From positions 496,001 to 560,000 of the forward strand of contig NZ_BAAAYO010000010.1 in NCBI RefSeq assembly GCF_039536325.1: a stretch of DNA of 64,000 nt. Direction: 5' to 3'. The notes beneath the pieces were generated by a model. That model saw only the letters and a program-made list of their open reading frames with translations. It searched no databases and was not told where the DNA came from. Position numbers and translations under genes: made by a program. Every line of letters starts with the position of its first letter. Within the stretch, counting starts at the first letter, position 1. This stretch comes from Paenibacillus_AB hodogayensis. GTDB taxonomy: Bacteria; Bacillota; Bacilli; Paenibacillales; NBRC-103111. Shown in pieces: positions 15,848 to 24,358 of the stretch.

Positions 15848-17155
15848 TCACTCCTGTTCGACGAATTCGAATTCGAAGTCGCCGATTTGTACCATATGGC
15901 CGTCTTTGGCACCCTTTTCGCGCAGCGCCGCTTCGATGCCGGACTTGCGGATCGCTTGGCCAAAGCGCAGCAGCCCGTCGTACGAGTTCATATTCATCCG
16001 CTTGAGCATCCGTTCGATACCGATGCACTCGATAATAAACAAATCGTTCTCGCGGCGGATCGTAAACGCGGTGTCGTCGTCTTCCTTCTCGAACGTATAC
16101 ACTTTCCGCTCGGTTACATCCGCTACTTCTTCGACCAACGGAGCTTCCGGAATTTGATCCAGCAAATCCGCGGCACGGTACAGCAGCTCCTGCACGCCTT
16201 GGCGGGCTACCGCCGATATCGGGAAAATCTCGATCTGCTCGTAGCCGTCGCGCCGCAGGTTTTCCTTGAACCGCTCCAGATGCTCGTCGGCCCCGGGCAT
16301 GTCCATTTTGTTCGCCGCGATAATTTGCGGACGCTCTTCCAGCTTGGCGCTGTACAGCCGCAATTCCTCGTTGATTTTGAGCCAATCGTCGTACGGATCG
16401 CGTTCCTCGGTAGCCGCCATATCGACGACATGGACAATGATCCGCGTACGTTCGACGTGACGCAAAAACTCGTGACCCAGTCCGACTCCCTCATGCGCGC
16501 CTTCGATCAATCCCGGCAAATCGGCCATAACGAAGCTGCGGCCTTCGCCGACATCGACGACACCCAGATTCGGCGTAATCGTCGTAAAATGATAGGCGCC
16601 GATCTTCGGCTGCGCCGCAGACACGACCGACAACAGAGTCGACTTGCCCACGCTTGGAAAACCGACAAGACCGACGTCGGCCATTACCTTCAGCTCCAAC
16701 ACGATCCAGCGCTCTTGGCCCTCCTCGCCCTTCTCGGACAAGTGGGGAGCCGGATTGCGAGAGGTAGCGAAGCGCATATTGCCGCGGCCGCCACGTCCGC
16801 CTTTGCCTACGACAACCTCCTGCCCGTTACGGGTCAGGTCGGCGATCACTTCCCGGGTATCGTCGTCGACGACGATCGTGCCGGGAGGAACGCGTACGAT
16901 CATATCCTCGGCGCTAGCCCCGTGCATGCCCTTCGTCTTGCCCCGCTCGCCGCGCGGCGCCTTGAAATGCTTCTGGTACCGGAAATCGATCAGCGTACGA
17001 AGCCCTTCGTCCACGCGGAAAATAAGGTCGCCGCCTTTGCCGCCGTCGCCGCCGGCCGGGCCTCCCTCGGGCACATACAGCTCGCGGCGGAACGAGATGA
17101 TGCCGTCCCCGCCGTCTCCGCCTTTTACATAAATTTTCGCTTTATCCAAAAACAT
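15848..17155 (-). CDS. obg: GTPase Obg
   Basis: Obg is an essential ribosome-associated GTPase, tied to large-subunit assembly, the general stress response and, in Bacillus, sporulation initiation. The 435-residue protein has the Gly-rich Obg fold (about 1-158, KGGDGGDG and GGPAGGDGGKGGD), a G domain (G1 GFPSVGKST near 165, G3 DLPGL, G4 NKMD), and a C-terminal OCT domain (about 350-430). The start is set at MFLDKAKIYV, the conserved family start; four extra upstream codons are unlikely. Only 15 bases separate it from spo0B, as in Bacillus. Confidence 0.97.
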   Translation of the reverse strand: MFLDKAKIYVKGGDGGDGIISFRRELYVPEGGPAGGDGGKGGDLIFRVDEGLRTLIDFRYQKHFKAPRGERGKTKGMHGASAEDMIVRVPPGTIVVDDDTREVIADLTRNGQEVVVGKGGRGGRGNMRFATSRNPAPHLSEKGEEGQERWIVLELKVMADVGLVGFPSVGKSTLLSVVSAAQPKIGAYHFTTITPNLGVVDVGEGRSFVMADLPGLIEGAHEGVGLGHEFLRHVERTRIIVHVVDMAATEERDPYDDWLKINEELRLYSAKLEERPQIIAANKMDMPGADEHLERFKENLRRDGYEQIEIFPISAVARQGVQELLYRAADLLDQIPEAPLVEEVADVTERKVYTFEKEDDDTAFTIRRENDLFIIECIGIERMLKRMNMNSYDGLLRFGQAIRKSGIEAALREKGAKDGHMVQIGDFEFEFVEQE

Positions 17156-17170
17156 AGGTAACACCACTTT

Positions 17171-17788
17171 CTATTCGCCAAGCGGCACGTAAATGTCGAT
17201 AAACGCCCCGTCTTCTTCATATGACGCTGTGCCGCGAACCCGTTCGTCGGCGTTGTACGAGAGCGCCAGCTCGTTCAGCTCCTGCTTCAAGCCCGGACCG
17301 TTGTAGCTGCCGACGTAACCGAAACCGATTACTAGCATTTGATCCCTCAGTTCCAGCTTCAGCAGCAGCTCATTCGGCTCGCCGTCGCTGCGCATGCCCG
17401 CATGCCGCACGAACGCTTCGAGGACGCAGATTATCGCGTCGGTCACCAACTGCGCTTGAACCGGCAACGAAGCGAGCTGCAAGCCCGGCTCCGGTTCGAC
17501 ATCAAGGCGGATGGACCGGCTGCGCACGCGAAACGACTGCAAATAGACGATCAGCGCTGGAATCCCTAGCTTGGCGATGCCGCTTTCACGCGACATCCTT
17601 TCTTTTAAGGCTTCCATATAATCGCGCATTTTATCATACTTTTTCAGCTTCAAGTAGCCGTACAGCACTTGAACGTCGTTCATCCAGTCGTGCCGGAGGT
17701 GGTTGATCGTCTGCACGAACAACCGCTCCTGTTCGCCATGCAGTCCGTCCGCTTGATCCGTTTCGTAGCTTCTGGCGTTTAGCTTCAT
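17171..17788 (-). CDS. spo0B: Sporulation phosphotransferase Spo0B
   Basis: Spo0B passes phosphate from Spo0F to Spo0A in the sporulation phosphorelay. The 205-residue protein has the helical-hairpin motif TINHLRHDWMNDVQVLYGY, with the phosphorylated His near residue 30 followed by Asp, and a degenerate kinase-like C-terminal domain (about 80-205) without ATP-binding boxes. Position directly upstream of obg and downstream of rpmA matches Bacillus. The ATG at 17788 is preferred over an upstream start that would overlap the rpmA terminator. It must be transcribed from a promoter between that terminator and the gene; TATACT near 17825 is a possible -10. Confidence 0.88.
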   Translation of the reverse strand: MKLNARSYETDQADGLHGEQERLFVQTINHLRHDWMNDVQVLYGYLKLKKYDKMRDYMEALKERMSRESGIAKLGIPALIVYLQSFRVRSRSIRLDVEPEPGLQLASLPVQAQLVTDAIICVLEAFVRHAGMRSDGEPNELLLKLELRDQMLVIGFGYVGSYNGPGLKQELNELALSYNADERVRGTASYEEDGAFIDIYVPLGE

Positions 17789-17840
17789 TTCATTTCCCCG
17801 TTCACGGTCAACTTCTCCCACAGTATAGCATGACGCTTGC

Positions 17841-17874
17841 AAAATAAAAACCCCCGGTCCCGTTCGACCGGAGG
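17841..17874 (-). terminator. Terminator of the rplU-prp-rpmA operon
   Basis: On the minus strand CCTCCGGTC-GAACGG-GACCGGGGG forms a 9-bp stem followed by TTTTTATTTT. It starts eight bases after the rpmA stop codon. Confidence 0.92.
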
Positions 17875-17881
17875 CTTGTCA

Positions 17882-18196
17882 TCATACGATTTCGGATGCT
17901 GCTGCAACCGGAGCGGCTTCCACAGGATAGACGCTTACTTTCTTGCGATCGCGTCCCCAGCGTTCGAACTTCACGACGCCTTCGATTTTTGCGAAGAGCG
18001 TGTCGTCCGTACCGCGGCCAACGTTCTCGCCCGGGTGGATCTTCGTTCCGCGTTGACGGACGAGAATGCTTCCCGCCGTTACCGTTTGACCGTCGGCACG
18101 CTTTGCGCCAAGACGCTTCGCGATGCTGTCACGGCCGTTCTTTGTCGAGCCTACGCCTTTTTTCGAGGCGAACAACTGCAGGTTTAATTTCAACAT
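17882..18196 (-). CDS. rpmA: Ribosomal protein L27 with Prp-cleaved N terminus
   Basis: L27 reaches the peptidyl-transferase centre of the 50S subunit. The 104-residue product opens MLKLNLQLFASKKGVGS. In Firmicutes the first nine residues are removed by the Prp protease, exposing ASKKG; the leader motif is intact here. The core NGRDSIAKRLGAKRADGQ follows. GGAGG lies nine bases before the ATG; a TTG three codons earlier is disregarded. The C-terminal tail (PVEAAPVAAASEIV) extends beyond the usual end by about ten residues. It follows prp by five bases. Confidence 0.97.
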   Translation of the reverse strand: MLKLNLQLFASKKGVGSTKNGRDSIAKRLGAKRADGQTVTAGSILVRQRGTKIHPGENVGRGTDDTLFAKIEGVVKFERWGRDRKKVSVYPVEAAPVAAASEIV

Positions 18197-18201
18197 TGGA
18201 G

Positions 18202-18549
18202 TCAACCTCCTTCTTCTGTTATCGTAGTCTTGATTGCGATATATTTGCCGTACGCTTCCTCAATCGACTCGATCATGACGACCATCGATTCGAGGAGCAG
18301 CTGAATTTGAACGGATAGAGCTTCGTCCGTATCCTCGGGAATACACACCTTCAGCAATCCGTCGCGCATCTCGTTCGGAAGCGACACGCCCGTCAATTTC
18401 TCGACGGCGTTGACCGTGCCTACCGTTACGGCGGATACTCCCGCGCATACGATATCGTGGCCGTGTTTTCCGTATAGAGCGTGACCGGTTACAGCAAAAG
18501 CGGCGATCTTCCTCCGGCTGCGGGTTCGTTCGATGTTCACACGGATCAT
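18202..18549 (-). CDS. prp: Ribosomal-processing cysteine protease Prp
   Basis: Prp (YsxB) removes the N-terminal extension of L27, an essential maturation step in Firmicutes. The 115-residue protein has the catalytic pair His23 (TGHALYGKHGHDIVCAG) and Cys35 in the usual arrangement. The gene lies between rplU and rpmA, as in Bacillus and Staphylococcus. AAAGGATG precedes the ATG. Its presence matches the uncleaved leader seen in the adjacent L27. Confidence 0.95.
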   Translation of the reverse strand: MIRVNIERTRSRRKIAAFAVTGHALYGKHGHDIVCAGVSAVTVGTVNAVEKLTGVSLPNEMRDGLLKVCIPEDTDEALSVQIQLLLESMVVMIESIEEAYGKYIAIKTTITEEGG

Positions 18550-18563
18550 GCTTGCCGCATCCT

Positions 18564-18875
18564 TTACGCTTGGATGCTGTCGATGATCACTTTAGTGTAC
18601 GGTTGACGGTGGCCTTGCTTGCGACGATAGTTTTTCTTCGCTTTGTACTTGAAAACGATGATCTTCTCGCCTTTGCCGTGCTTCTCCACTTTACCGGAAA
18701 CAGATGCTCCGGCAACGAGCGGAGTGCCTGCTACCAATCCGTCTTCCTTCGATACGGCCAATACACGGTCAAACGTGACAACGTCGCCCGAGCCTGCTTC
18801 CAGCTTCTCGATGTAGATAGCGTCTCCCGCTTGCACCTTGTACTGTTTGCCGCCAGTTTCAATAATAGCGTACAT
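18564..18875 (-). CDS. rplU: Ribosomal protein L21
   Basis: L21 binds 23S rRNA in the 50S subunit. The 103-residue product has the conserved MYAIIETGGKQYKVQ opening and the C-terminal KKNYRRKQGHRQPYT motif. GGAGGTG lies eight bases before the ATG. It is the first gene of rplU-prp-rpmA, with a promoter and a probable L21 leader upstream. Confidence 0.98.
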   Translation of the reverse strand: MYAIIETGGKQYKVQAGDAIYIEKLEAGSGDVVTFDRVLAVSKEDGLVAGTPLVAGASVSGKVEKHGKGEKIIVFKYKAKKNYRRKQGHRQPYTKVIIDSIQA

Positions 18876-19004
18876 AGTTTGTGCACCTCCTCATGTCATA
18901 AGACTCGCCTTGTCCAGGTGGCCTGTCCGTCGGCTTGCGCCGGCCGGCAACGCGCTTAGGTTGACCCGACTCGTGCGGTTGCAGCATGTGCAAAGCGCAC
19001 ATAC
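18876..19004 (-). ncRNA. Probable L21 leader RNA of rplU
   Basis: About 130 transcribed bases precede rplU. They contain a TATGTGCGC/GCACAT hairpin, the element CTGCAACCGCACGAGTCGG and a GC-rich stem (GCCGGCCGGCGCAAGCCGACGG). Firmicutes carry a conserved L21 leader thought to bind L21. The match is from memory of its general form, so the assignment is tentative. Confidence 0.5.
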
Positions 19005-19010
19005 CCAAGT

Positions 19011-19040
19011 ATTCTACCACAGCCCCGGTTATAAAAGCAA
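19011..19040 (-). promoter_or_regulatory. Sigma-A promoter of rplU-prp-rpmA
   Basis: On the minus strand TTGCTT (19035-19040), 18-base spacer, TAGAAT (19011-19016). The -35 overlaps the end of rng. Confidence 0.65.
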
Positions 19041-20303
19041 CTATGATTTCCGCCGATGATGGGGGGACCGCTCCGACGGCACTTTCCCCGTCCCTCCGCA
19101 CATATTGCAGGCGGTGAACATGGAATCGTCCAGACTTTCCCGCGCCTTCTTGCGCGTAATCTCCATCAGTCCCAGCTTCGTCCAGCCGACGGCGAACGTC
19201 TTCGTGCGGTCGCGGCGGAACGCCTCCTCGAGCAAAGCTGCGATCTCCGCGCGATGCTTGTCCGAAGTCATGTCGATAAAATCGACGAGAACGATCCCGC
19301 CGATGTCGCGCAGCCGCAGCAGCCGGGCGATTTCCTCCGCCGCCTCGGCATTCGTGGTGAACACGGTAGCCTCGGGATCGTCGGTGCCGGTAAATTTGCC
19401 CGTATTGACGTCGATGACCGTAAGCGCCTCCGTCCGGTCGAGCACGAGATAGCCGCCGCTTTTCAGCCAAACTTTGCGCTTCATCGCCCTCTCGAGCTGC
19501 TCCCGCACTTTGTAAGCGGACTGCACGTGTTCATGGCCTCTGTAAATATGAATCCGGTCAGCCAGCTCCCCGGACATCTCGCGCACCCGGTTGACAAGCA
19601 CTTCGCCCCTCACCGGATCGTCGATCACAAGCTCGTCCACATGGTCGGTGAAAGCGTCGCGCACAACCCGGTCCAGCACTCCGGCTTCGCGGTACAGCAA
19701 AGTCGGGGCGCCGCTCGTCTCCGAACGGCGGACGACCGAGCTCCAATCGTTGCGCATGACGTTGAAATCGCGCTCCAGCGCCTCCAGCGTCTCGTTCTCC
19801 GCGACCGTCCGGATGATCAATCCTTCGCCTGGCCTGCGCAGCCGTTCCGCGACGTCCTTGAGCCGCGACCGCTCCTGTTCGGAGCCGATCTTGCGCGATA
19901 CCCCGACATAGTCGGCGTTCGGCATATAGACGATCCAGCGGCCGGGCAGTGAGAAGTGGGTCGTGATTCTGGCGCCCTTCGAACCGAGCGGCTCCTTCGT
20001 CACCTGGACGAGCAGCTCCTGGCCCGGCTTGACCAGCTCGGAAATAGACGGCTTGACAGACGGGATTTTTTCCAGATGAGCTGGAAGCAAATCGTCAATG
20101 TACAAAAAAGCGTTTTTTTCCAGTCCGATATCGACGAAAGCGGCCTGCATGCCCGGAAGCACATTGACCACCTTCCCGTTGTATACGCTGCCGACCAGTT
20201 GCTTCTCGGCCGACCGCTCGGCGTAAAACTCGGTTAACACCCGGTCCTCCAGAAGTGCCACTTGGGTCAGCGAGTCCCGGCAATGAACGATAATCTGTTT
20301 CAA
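19041..20303 (-). CDS. rng: Ribonuclease G / E family endoribonuclease
   Basis: RNase G cleaves single-stranded AU-rich RNA, acting in rRNA maturation and mRNA turnover. The 420-residue protein has an embedded S1 domain (about 35-120, VGSVYNGKVVNVLPGMQAAFVDIG), a DNase I-like catalytic part with the metal ligands in TVIDVNTGKFTG and VLVDFIDM, and a C-terminal zinc-link CNMCGGTG. It lacks the long E. coli RNase E tail. The start is TTG with GGTGAG six bases upstream. It follows spoIVFB by 31 bases. Bacillus subtilis has no RNase E/G and relies on RNase Y; many Paenibacillaceae carry this gene. Confidence 0.95.
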   Translation of the reverse strand: MKQIIVHCRDSLTQVALLEDRVLTEFYAERSAEKQLVGSVYNGKVVNVLPGMQAAFVDIGLEKNAFLYIDDLLPAHLEKIPSVKPSISELVKPGQELLVQVTKEPLGSKGARITTHFSLPGRWIVYMPNADYVGVSRKIGSEQERSRLKDVAERLRRPGEGLIIRTVAENETLEALERDFNVMRNDWSSVVRRSETSGAPTLLYREAGVLDRVVRDAFTDHVDELVIDDPVRGEVLVNRVREMSGELADRIHIYRGHEHVQSAYKVREQLERAMKRKVWLKSGGYLVLDRTEALTVIDVNTGKFTGTDDPEATVFTTNAEAAEEIARLLRLRDIGGIVLVDFIDMTSDKHRAEIAALLEEAFRRDRTKTFAVGWTKLGLMEITRKKARESLDDSMFTACNMCGGTGKVPSERSPHHRRKS

Positions 20304-20334
20304 CTAAAACTCACCACCTCACCATGTAACCCTT

Positions 20335-21216
20335 CTATTCTAACACGAAAACGTCGGAAACGGCACTTCCCGGCACGTTCAACTGAAAATATGCGTAGAG
20401 CAGCTTTTGCTCCGGCAATACGGCCTGAACGCGGCCCCGATCGTTCATAATGTAGATCAGGTGGTACTTGTCCCTCATAAACAAACGGACGATGTCGGCG
20501 ATTTTGCGATGATGGTAAATTACGATGGGCTGGGCAAGAGTCCCCCTATCGATTAGACGCGCCATAACCGGCTCCCGGTTCATTAAAAATCGCACGAAGC
20601 GCAGCGACGCGTGCCGGTAACCGTACCAGTTCGAGTAGGCGAGAAACAACGAGATCGCCAGAAGGTTGAGGTGCACCCCCGCGGAAAGAATGCCGAGCAG
20701 CGAGGCTGCAGCGAGCATAATGGAGAGCAGCAGGCTGATGAGGCTGCACAGAAACAGCGTCCGGTAATACGGCAGCCAGCGGCTGATCAGCGCCTGCATC
20801 ACCTTCCCGCCGTCGAGCGGCAATACCGGCAGCAGATTGAACAGGCCGATCATGATGTTGGCGGTGACGAAATAGTGGCTCCAGCCCGTCTCCCACCAGC
20901 CGAGACGGCCCATGCCGACGGCAAACAGCGCCATCCAGCCATTTTGCAGCGGTCCGGCCAGTGCGACCGCCGCCTCCTGGAAGGCGCTGGAGCGGCCCCG
21001 GTCGTCGGTCTCGGCCACGCCCCCGAAGGGCAGCAACTCGACGCGCACTACCGTCCAACCGAAGCTGCGCGCCGCCGCGACATGCCCCAGCTCGTGAATG
21101 AGCACAATGACGAATAAGGTCAGCAGCTCCACGAAATAACCTGTCGCTACGGACAGCAGCATCAAGAGGGAGAACAAAGGGTGCAGACGAAACTCGATGC
21201 CTCGGCATTTAATCAA
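20335..21216 (-). CDS. spoIVFB: Intramembrane metalloprotease SpoIVFB
   Basis: SpoIVFB is the site-2-type protease that cleaves pro-sigma-K in the mother cell. The 293-residue protein has about six membrane segments. The zinc site HELGH falls near residue 43 and the second ligand motif LPLDGGK near 135, which is the M50 family pattern. A C-terminal CBS-like cytosolic part (about 215-293) follows. It overlaps spoIVFA by eight bases, so translation is probably coupled. It is held inactive by SpoIVFA and BofC, both encoded in this window. Confidence 0.92.
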   Translation of the reverse strand: MIKCRGIEFRLHPLFSLLMLLSVATGYFVELLTLFVIVLIHELGHVAAARSFGWTVVRVELLPFGGVAETDDRGRSSAFQEAAVALAGPLQNGWMALFAVGMGRLGWWETGWSHYFVTANIMIGLFNLLPVLPLDGGKVMQALISRWLPYYRTLFLCSLISLLLSIMLAAASLLGILSAGVHLNLLAISLFLAYSNWYGYRHASLRFVRFLMNREPVMARLIDRGTLAQPIVIYHHRKIADIVRLFMRDKYHLIYIMNDRGRVQAVLPEQKLLYAYFQLNVPGSAVSDVFVLE

Positions 21217-22186
21217 AAGGAATCACTTCAGCCGGGTCGATCGGCTGATTATCCTTCTTGACGGCCAGGTACAGCTTGCCTGCCCCGCCTGCCGCATCCG
21301 TCGCCGCGACGCCGACCGTCTCTCCCCCTTGAATCCAGTCGTTCGGTTTAAGCCGCGTGCTCTGCAGCCAGCCGTATGTCGATTGCAGGCCGCCGGCATG
21401 CTGAATGACGACGACCGTTCCTTTGTCCGTTCCGGTATTGACCGCGGCAACCCGTCCCGTATCGAGCGCAGCAACCGCCGCTTCCGGTCCGGTGCGAATC
21501 GTAATGCCAAGCTCGCCGTCCTTGGCGGCTTCGACGATTTTGCCATGGACGGGAGTATAAAGCCGCTGCGGCGACGGCGAGCTCGCTTTCTGCGCCTGAG
21601 GGTCGGATTTGATGCCCAGCGCGGGCAGAAACGCCGGCAGGCCGCCAAACTCCCTTTCATACCAAGCCGACATCGCGGCAAAATCGTAATCCTCGGTCAA
21701 GGCGGTTCGCACCCACTGACGGCCTTGCTCCGCCAACGGATGGTTCAGCTGGAATACCCCCCATACGGCGCCGAACAGGGCGACGCTGACCACCAGCTTG
21801 ACCCCGATCTGCCGCGTACTCGGCGGCTTCAAACCGCCTCCGCCTCCGCTCCTCCATTCGCCCCCCGATGCTCGGCCCGCTTGTTCGAGAGAAGACCATC
21901 GTTCGCGCTCTTGGCTTTTCCATACATATTCCGGATCGTCCTCTTGGCCGTACTCCCATTGCAGCGGCAGCGGCTCGCGCAATCGGTCTTCGCCGGGAGA
22001 AGATCGTCTGTCTTCGGGTCTTCCATCCGGGTCCGCGGGAACCCGGTAAGGCTGCGGCTCGCGACTATTCCACGCAGCGCCTGTCCAGTCCGGTGCGGAT
22101 CTATGCGGATGTTCCCCGCGCTCGGACGCCACAATTTGCTTCATGCGGTCCATGCGCCGCTTGCGAACACTTGATTTGACTTCCAT
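21209..22186 (-). CDS. spoIVFA: SpoIVFA-like membrane protein with M23 domain
   Basis: SpoIVFA anchors and inhibits SpoIVFB until SpoIVB cleaves it. The 325-residue protein has a long charged N-terminal part (about 1-120), one membrane segment (about 128-147, KLVVSVALFGAVWGVFQL) and an extracytoplasmic M23-like domain at the C terminus (about 215-320, with GTVVVIQHAGG and the family YGWLQS run). The HxH and HxxxD zinc residues of active M23 enzymes are incomplete, as in other SpoIVFA proteins, so it is probably a binding domain. GGGGGG precedes the ATG. Confidence 0.86.
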   Translation of the reverse strand: MEVKSSVRKRRMDRMKQIVASERGEHPHRSAPDWTGAAWNSREPQPYRVPADPDGRPEDRRSSPGEDRLREPLPLQWEYGQEDDPEYVWKSQERERWSSLEQAGRASGGEWRSGGGGGLKPPSTRQIGVKLVVSVALFGAVWGVFQLNHPLAEQGRQWVRTALTEDYDFAAMSAWYEREFGGLPAFLPALGIKSDPQAQKASSPSPQRLYTPVHGKIVEAAKDGELGITIRTGPEAAVAALDTGRVAAVNTGTDKGTVVVIQHAGGLQSTYGWLQSTRLKPNDWIQGGETVGVAATDAAGGAGKLYLAVKKDNQPIDPAEVIPFD

Positions 22187-22309
22187 CGGCGTTCCCCCCT
22201 CATTCGCCTCGCCACGCCGGGGAGGCAGACAGGCTTCTCCCTACATCTTATGAGGGGCGGACAAGGGGTAGAACCGCGCGCAGGCGGTCTTGCGAGGGCA
22301 AGAGCAAGC

Positions 22310-22336
22310 AAAAAAAACGCTCCTCGCGGAACGCTT
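22310..22336 (-). terminator. Terminator after rodA
   Basis: On the minus strand GCGTTCC-GCGA-GGAGCG is followed by TTTTTTTT (22310-22317). It lies 40 bases after the rodA stop and ends the radC/mre/min/rodA run. Confidence 0.88.
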
Positions 22337-22375
22337 CATCTCAAAAATGTATTGTGTAGTGAACGAGGTGCCGGC

Positions 22376-23542
22376 TTAACCGCTCGTACCGTACAGCGAC
22401 TTCTGCTCCTGATGCACATGAATGCTCAGCACGATGCCGACGGCCATCATATTGATCATCAGCGAGGAGCCCCCGTAACTGACAAACGGCAGCGTAATGC
22501 CGGTTAGCGGCATAATGCCGATCATCATGCCGATATTTTCGAAAATTTGGAACACGTACATCGATACGATACCGATAATAATGTACGCGCCTGTCCGGTT
22601 CTGGCTTTGGATGGAAATATAGATCATCCGGTAAATCAGCAGAAAGTAGAGCAGCAGCAGCACCGACGAGCCCACGAACCCGAACTCTTCCCCGATGACC
22701 ACAAAGATCGAATCGGAATATGGCAGCGGAATGAAGCCCTTCTGAATCGAGTCGCCGTTCATATACGTTTCCCCGGTCAGCCCGCCCGATCCGATCGCCC
22801 GCATCGAGTTATGCACCTGGTATTTGGCGTCCGCCGAGGCGGCGTCGGGGTCGATATACGTATGGATCCGGTTCACCCGGTGCACCCATTCGCCTCTGTC
22901 GTTTTCTTTCAAATATTGAATGACGGGATCGTAGTAAATCTGGAACAAATAAAAGAACAGCGCGATAAAGCCGCCGATCAAAGCCCCGCCGATCAGCACA
23001 TGCGTGTATTTGATATTCCCGATCCAGTACAGGACGACCAGCACGACGAGAAAAATGATCGCATTCCCCAGGTCCGGCTGGATAACGATCAGGGCGACCG
23101 GCAAAGCGACCATCAGACCGATGGGCACAACCTCGCGCCAAAACCGCAACGGCTCCCCGTCCCGCTTGGCCAAGAAAGCGGCGATGGCTATAATGGTCAG
23201 CAGCTTGACCAGCTCGGCAGGCTGAAAGTTGAAGCCGAATGGCAGCAAAAACCAGCTTTTGGCCGAGTTTTTCTCGGCGCCGAACAAATACACTGCCACA
23301 AGCAGAATGATTCCCAACGCATACAAATACCAGCCGCCCTTAATGAGAATCCGGTAATCGAACAGCATTGCGGCAAACATGACCACAAAGCCGACCGCGA
23401 AGTTGATCATATTCCTGACGTCGGTCCCTAGAAAAAGCGGATCGTTCGCCGTCGCGCTATGTACGACAAGCGTGCTGATGACCATAAACAAGACCATGAG
23501 GACGACGATCGACCAATCTGTTCGTTTCAATTTGTCCAGCAA
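22376..23542 (-). CDS. rodA: Rod-shape peptidoglycan glycosyltransferase RodA (FtsW/RodA/SpoVE family)
   Basis: A 388-residue SEDS protein that polymerises lipid II during side-wall growth, usually with a class B PBP and MreBCD. About ten membrane segments are seen. Family motifs include SAKSWFLLPFGFNFQPAELV, IQPDLGNAI (with the catalytic Asp), GEEFGFVGS and the C-terminal LPFVSYGGSS. The start is TTG seven bases after the minD stop, behind a weak GGGATGAG. Its place after mreBCD-minCD argues for an elongation role (RodA) rather than FtsW or SpoVE, but the three are hard to separate by sequence. Confidence 0.9.
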   Translation of the reverse strand: MLDKLKRTDWSIVVLMVLFMVISTLVVHSATANDPLFLGTDVRNMINFAVGFVVMFAAMLFDYRILIKGGWYLYALGIILLVAVYLFGAEKNSAKSWFLLPFGFNFQPAELVKLLTIIAIAAFLAKRDGEPLRFWREVVPIGLMVALPVALIVIQPDLGNAIIFLVVLVVLYWIGNIKYTHVLIGGALIGGFIALFFYLFQIYYDPVIQYLKENDRGEWVHRVNRIHTYIDPDAASADAKYQVHNSMRAIGSGGLTGETYMNGDSIQKGFIPLPYSDSIFVVIGEEFGFVGSSVLLLLYFLLIYRMIYISIQSQNRTGAYIIIGIVSMYVFQIFENIGMMIGIMPLTGITLPFVSYGGSSLMINMMAVGIVLSIHVHQEQKSLYGTSG

Positions 23543-23549
23543 CTTCGTC

Positions 23550-24344
23550 TCATCCCATCCCGAATAGCTTCTTCACTTTATGCATAACTCCGCTTTTCTC
23601 TTCCAGCGGCATGAGCGGCACCGTGTCGCCCAGTATGCGCCGGGCGATATTGCGGTACGCGATAGCTGCGCGCGATTTAGGATTCATGACCGTCGGCTCG
23701 CCGCTGTTGGCCGATTTGATGACCGCTTCGTCGTCGGGAACGATGCCGAGCAGATCGATGGCCAGCACCGAGCAAATTTCGTCGATGTCGAGCATCTCGC
23801 CCTTCTTCATCATCGTCGCCTTGACCCGGTTGATGATCAGCTTAGGCCCGTGCACCTTCTCCTGCTCCAGCAGGCCGATGATCCGGTCCGCATCGCGCAC
23901 CGCCGCAAGCTCCGGCGTCGTAACGACGATCGCCTTGTCGGCGCCGGCCACGGCGTTTTTGAATCCTTGCTCGATACCCGCCGGACAATCGATAATGACG
24001 AACTCATAGTCCTTCTTCAGCTCCAGGACCATATCGCGCACCGCCTCCGGCGACACGGCGTGCTTGTCCTTCGTCTGCGCAGCAGGCAGCATGTACAGCT
24101 CGTCAAAGCGTTTATCCTTGATCAGCGCCTGCTGAAGCCGGCAGCGGCCTTCCGCGACGTCGACCAGATCGTATATGATGCGGTTTTCCAAACCCATCAC
24201 GACATCCAGATTGCGCAACCCGATATCCGTGTCAACCATGCACACTTTTTTGCCGAGCAGCGCCAGAGCGGTGCCCACATTGGCGGAGGTCGTCGTTTTG
24301 CCGACGCCGCCTTTGCCCGATGTAATGACGATTGCCTCTCCCAT
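23550..24344 (-). CDS. minD: Septum site-determining ATPase MinD
   Basis: MinD is a membrane-binding ATPase that positions the division inhibitor MinC. The 264-residue product has the deviant Walker A SGKGGVGKTTTSANVG near residue 10, the switch motif DTDIGLRNLD, Walker B FVIIDCPAGIE and a C-terminal amphipathic membrane-targeting helix (MHKVKKLFGM). The ATG with AAAGGAG nine bases upstream is used; a longer frame lacks support. It lies 14 bases after minC. No minE is seen, consistent with the DivIVA-type arrangement of Bacillus. Confidence 0.97.
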   Translation of the reverse strand: MGEAIVITSGKGGVGKTTTSANVGTALALLGKKVCMVDTDIGLRNLDVVMGLENRIIYDLVDVAEGRCRLQQALIKDKRFDELYMLPAAQTKDKHAVSPEAVRDMVLELKKDYEFVIIDCPAGIEQGFKNAVAGADKAIVVTTPELAAVRDADRIIGLLEQEKVHGPKLIINRVKATMMKKGEMLDIDEICSVLAIDLLGIVPDDEAVIKSANSGEPTVMNPKSRAAIAYRNIARRILGDTVPLMPLEEKSGVMHKVKKLFGMG

Positions 24345-24358
24345 GCGAATCATCTCCT

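Noticed and set aside
17788..17842. Longer spo0B start with 18 extra codons
   Set aside because: It would begin inside the terminator of rpmA and has no ribosome site.
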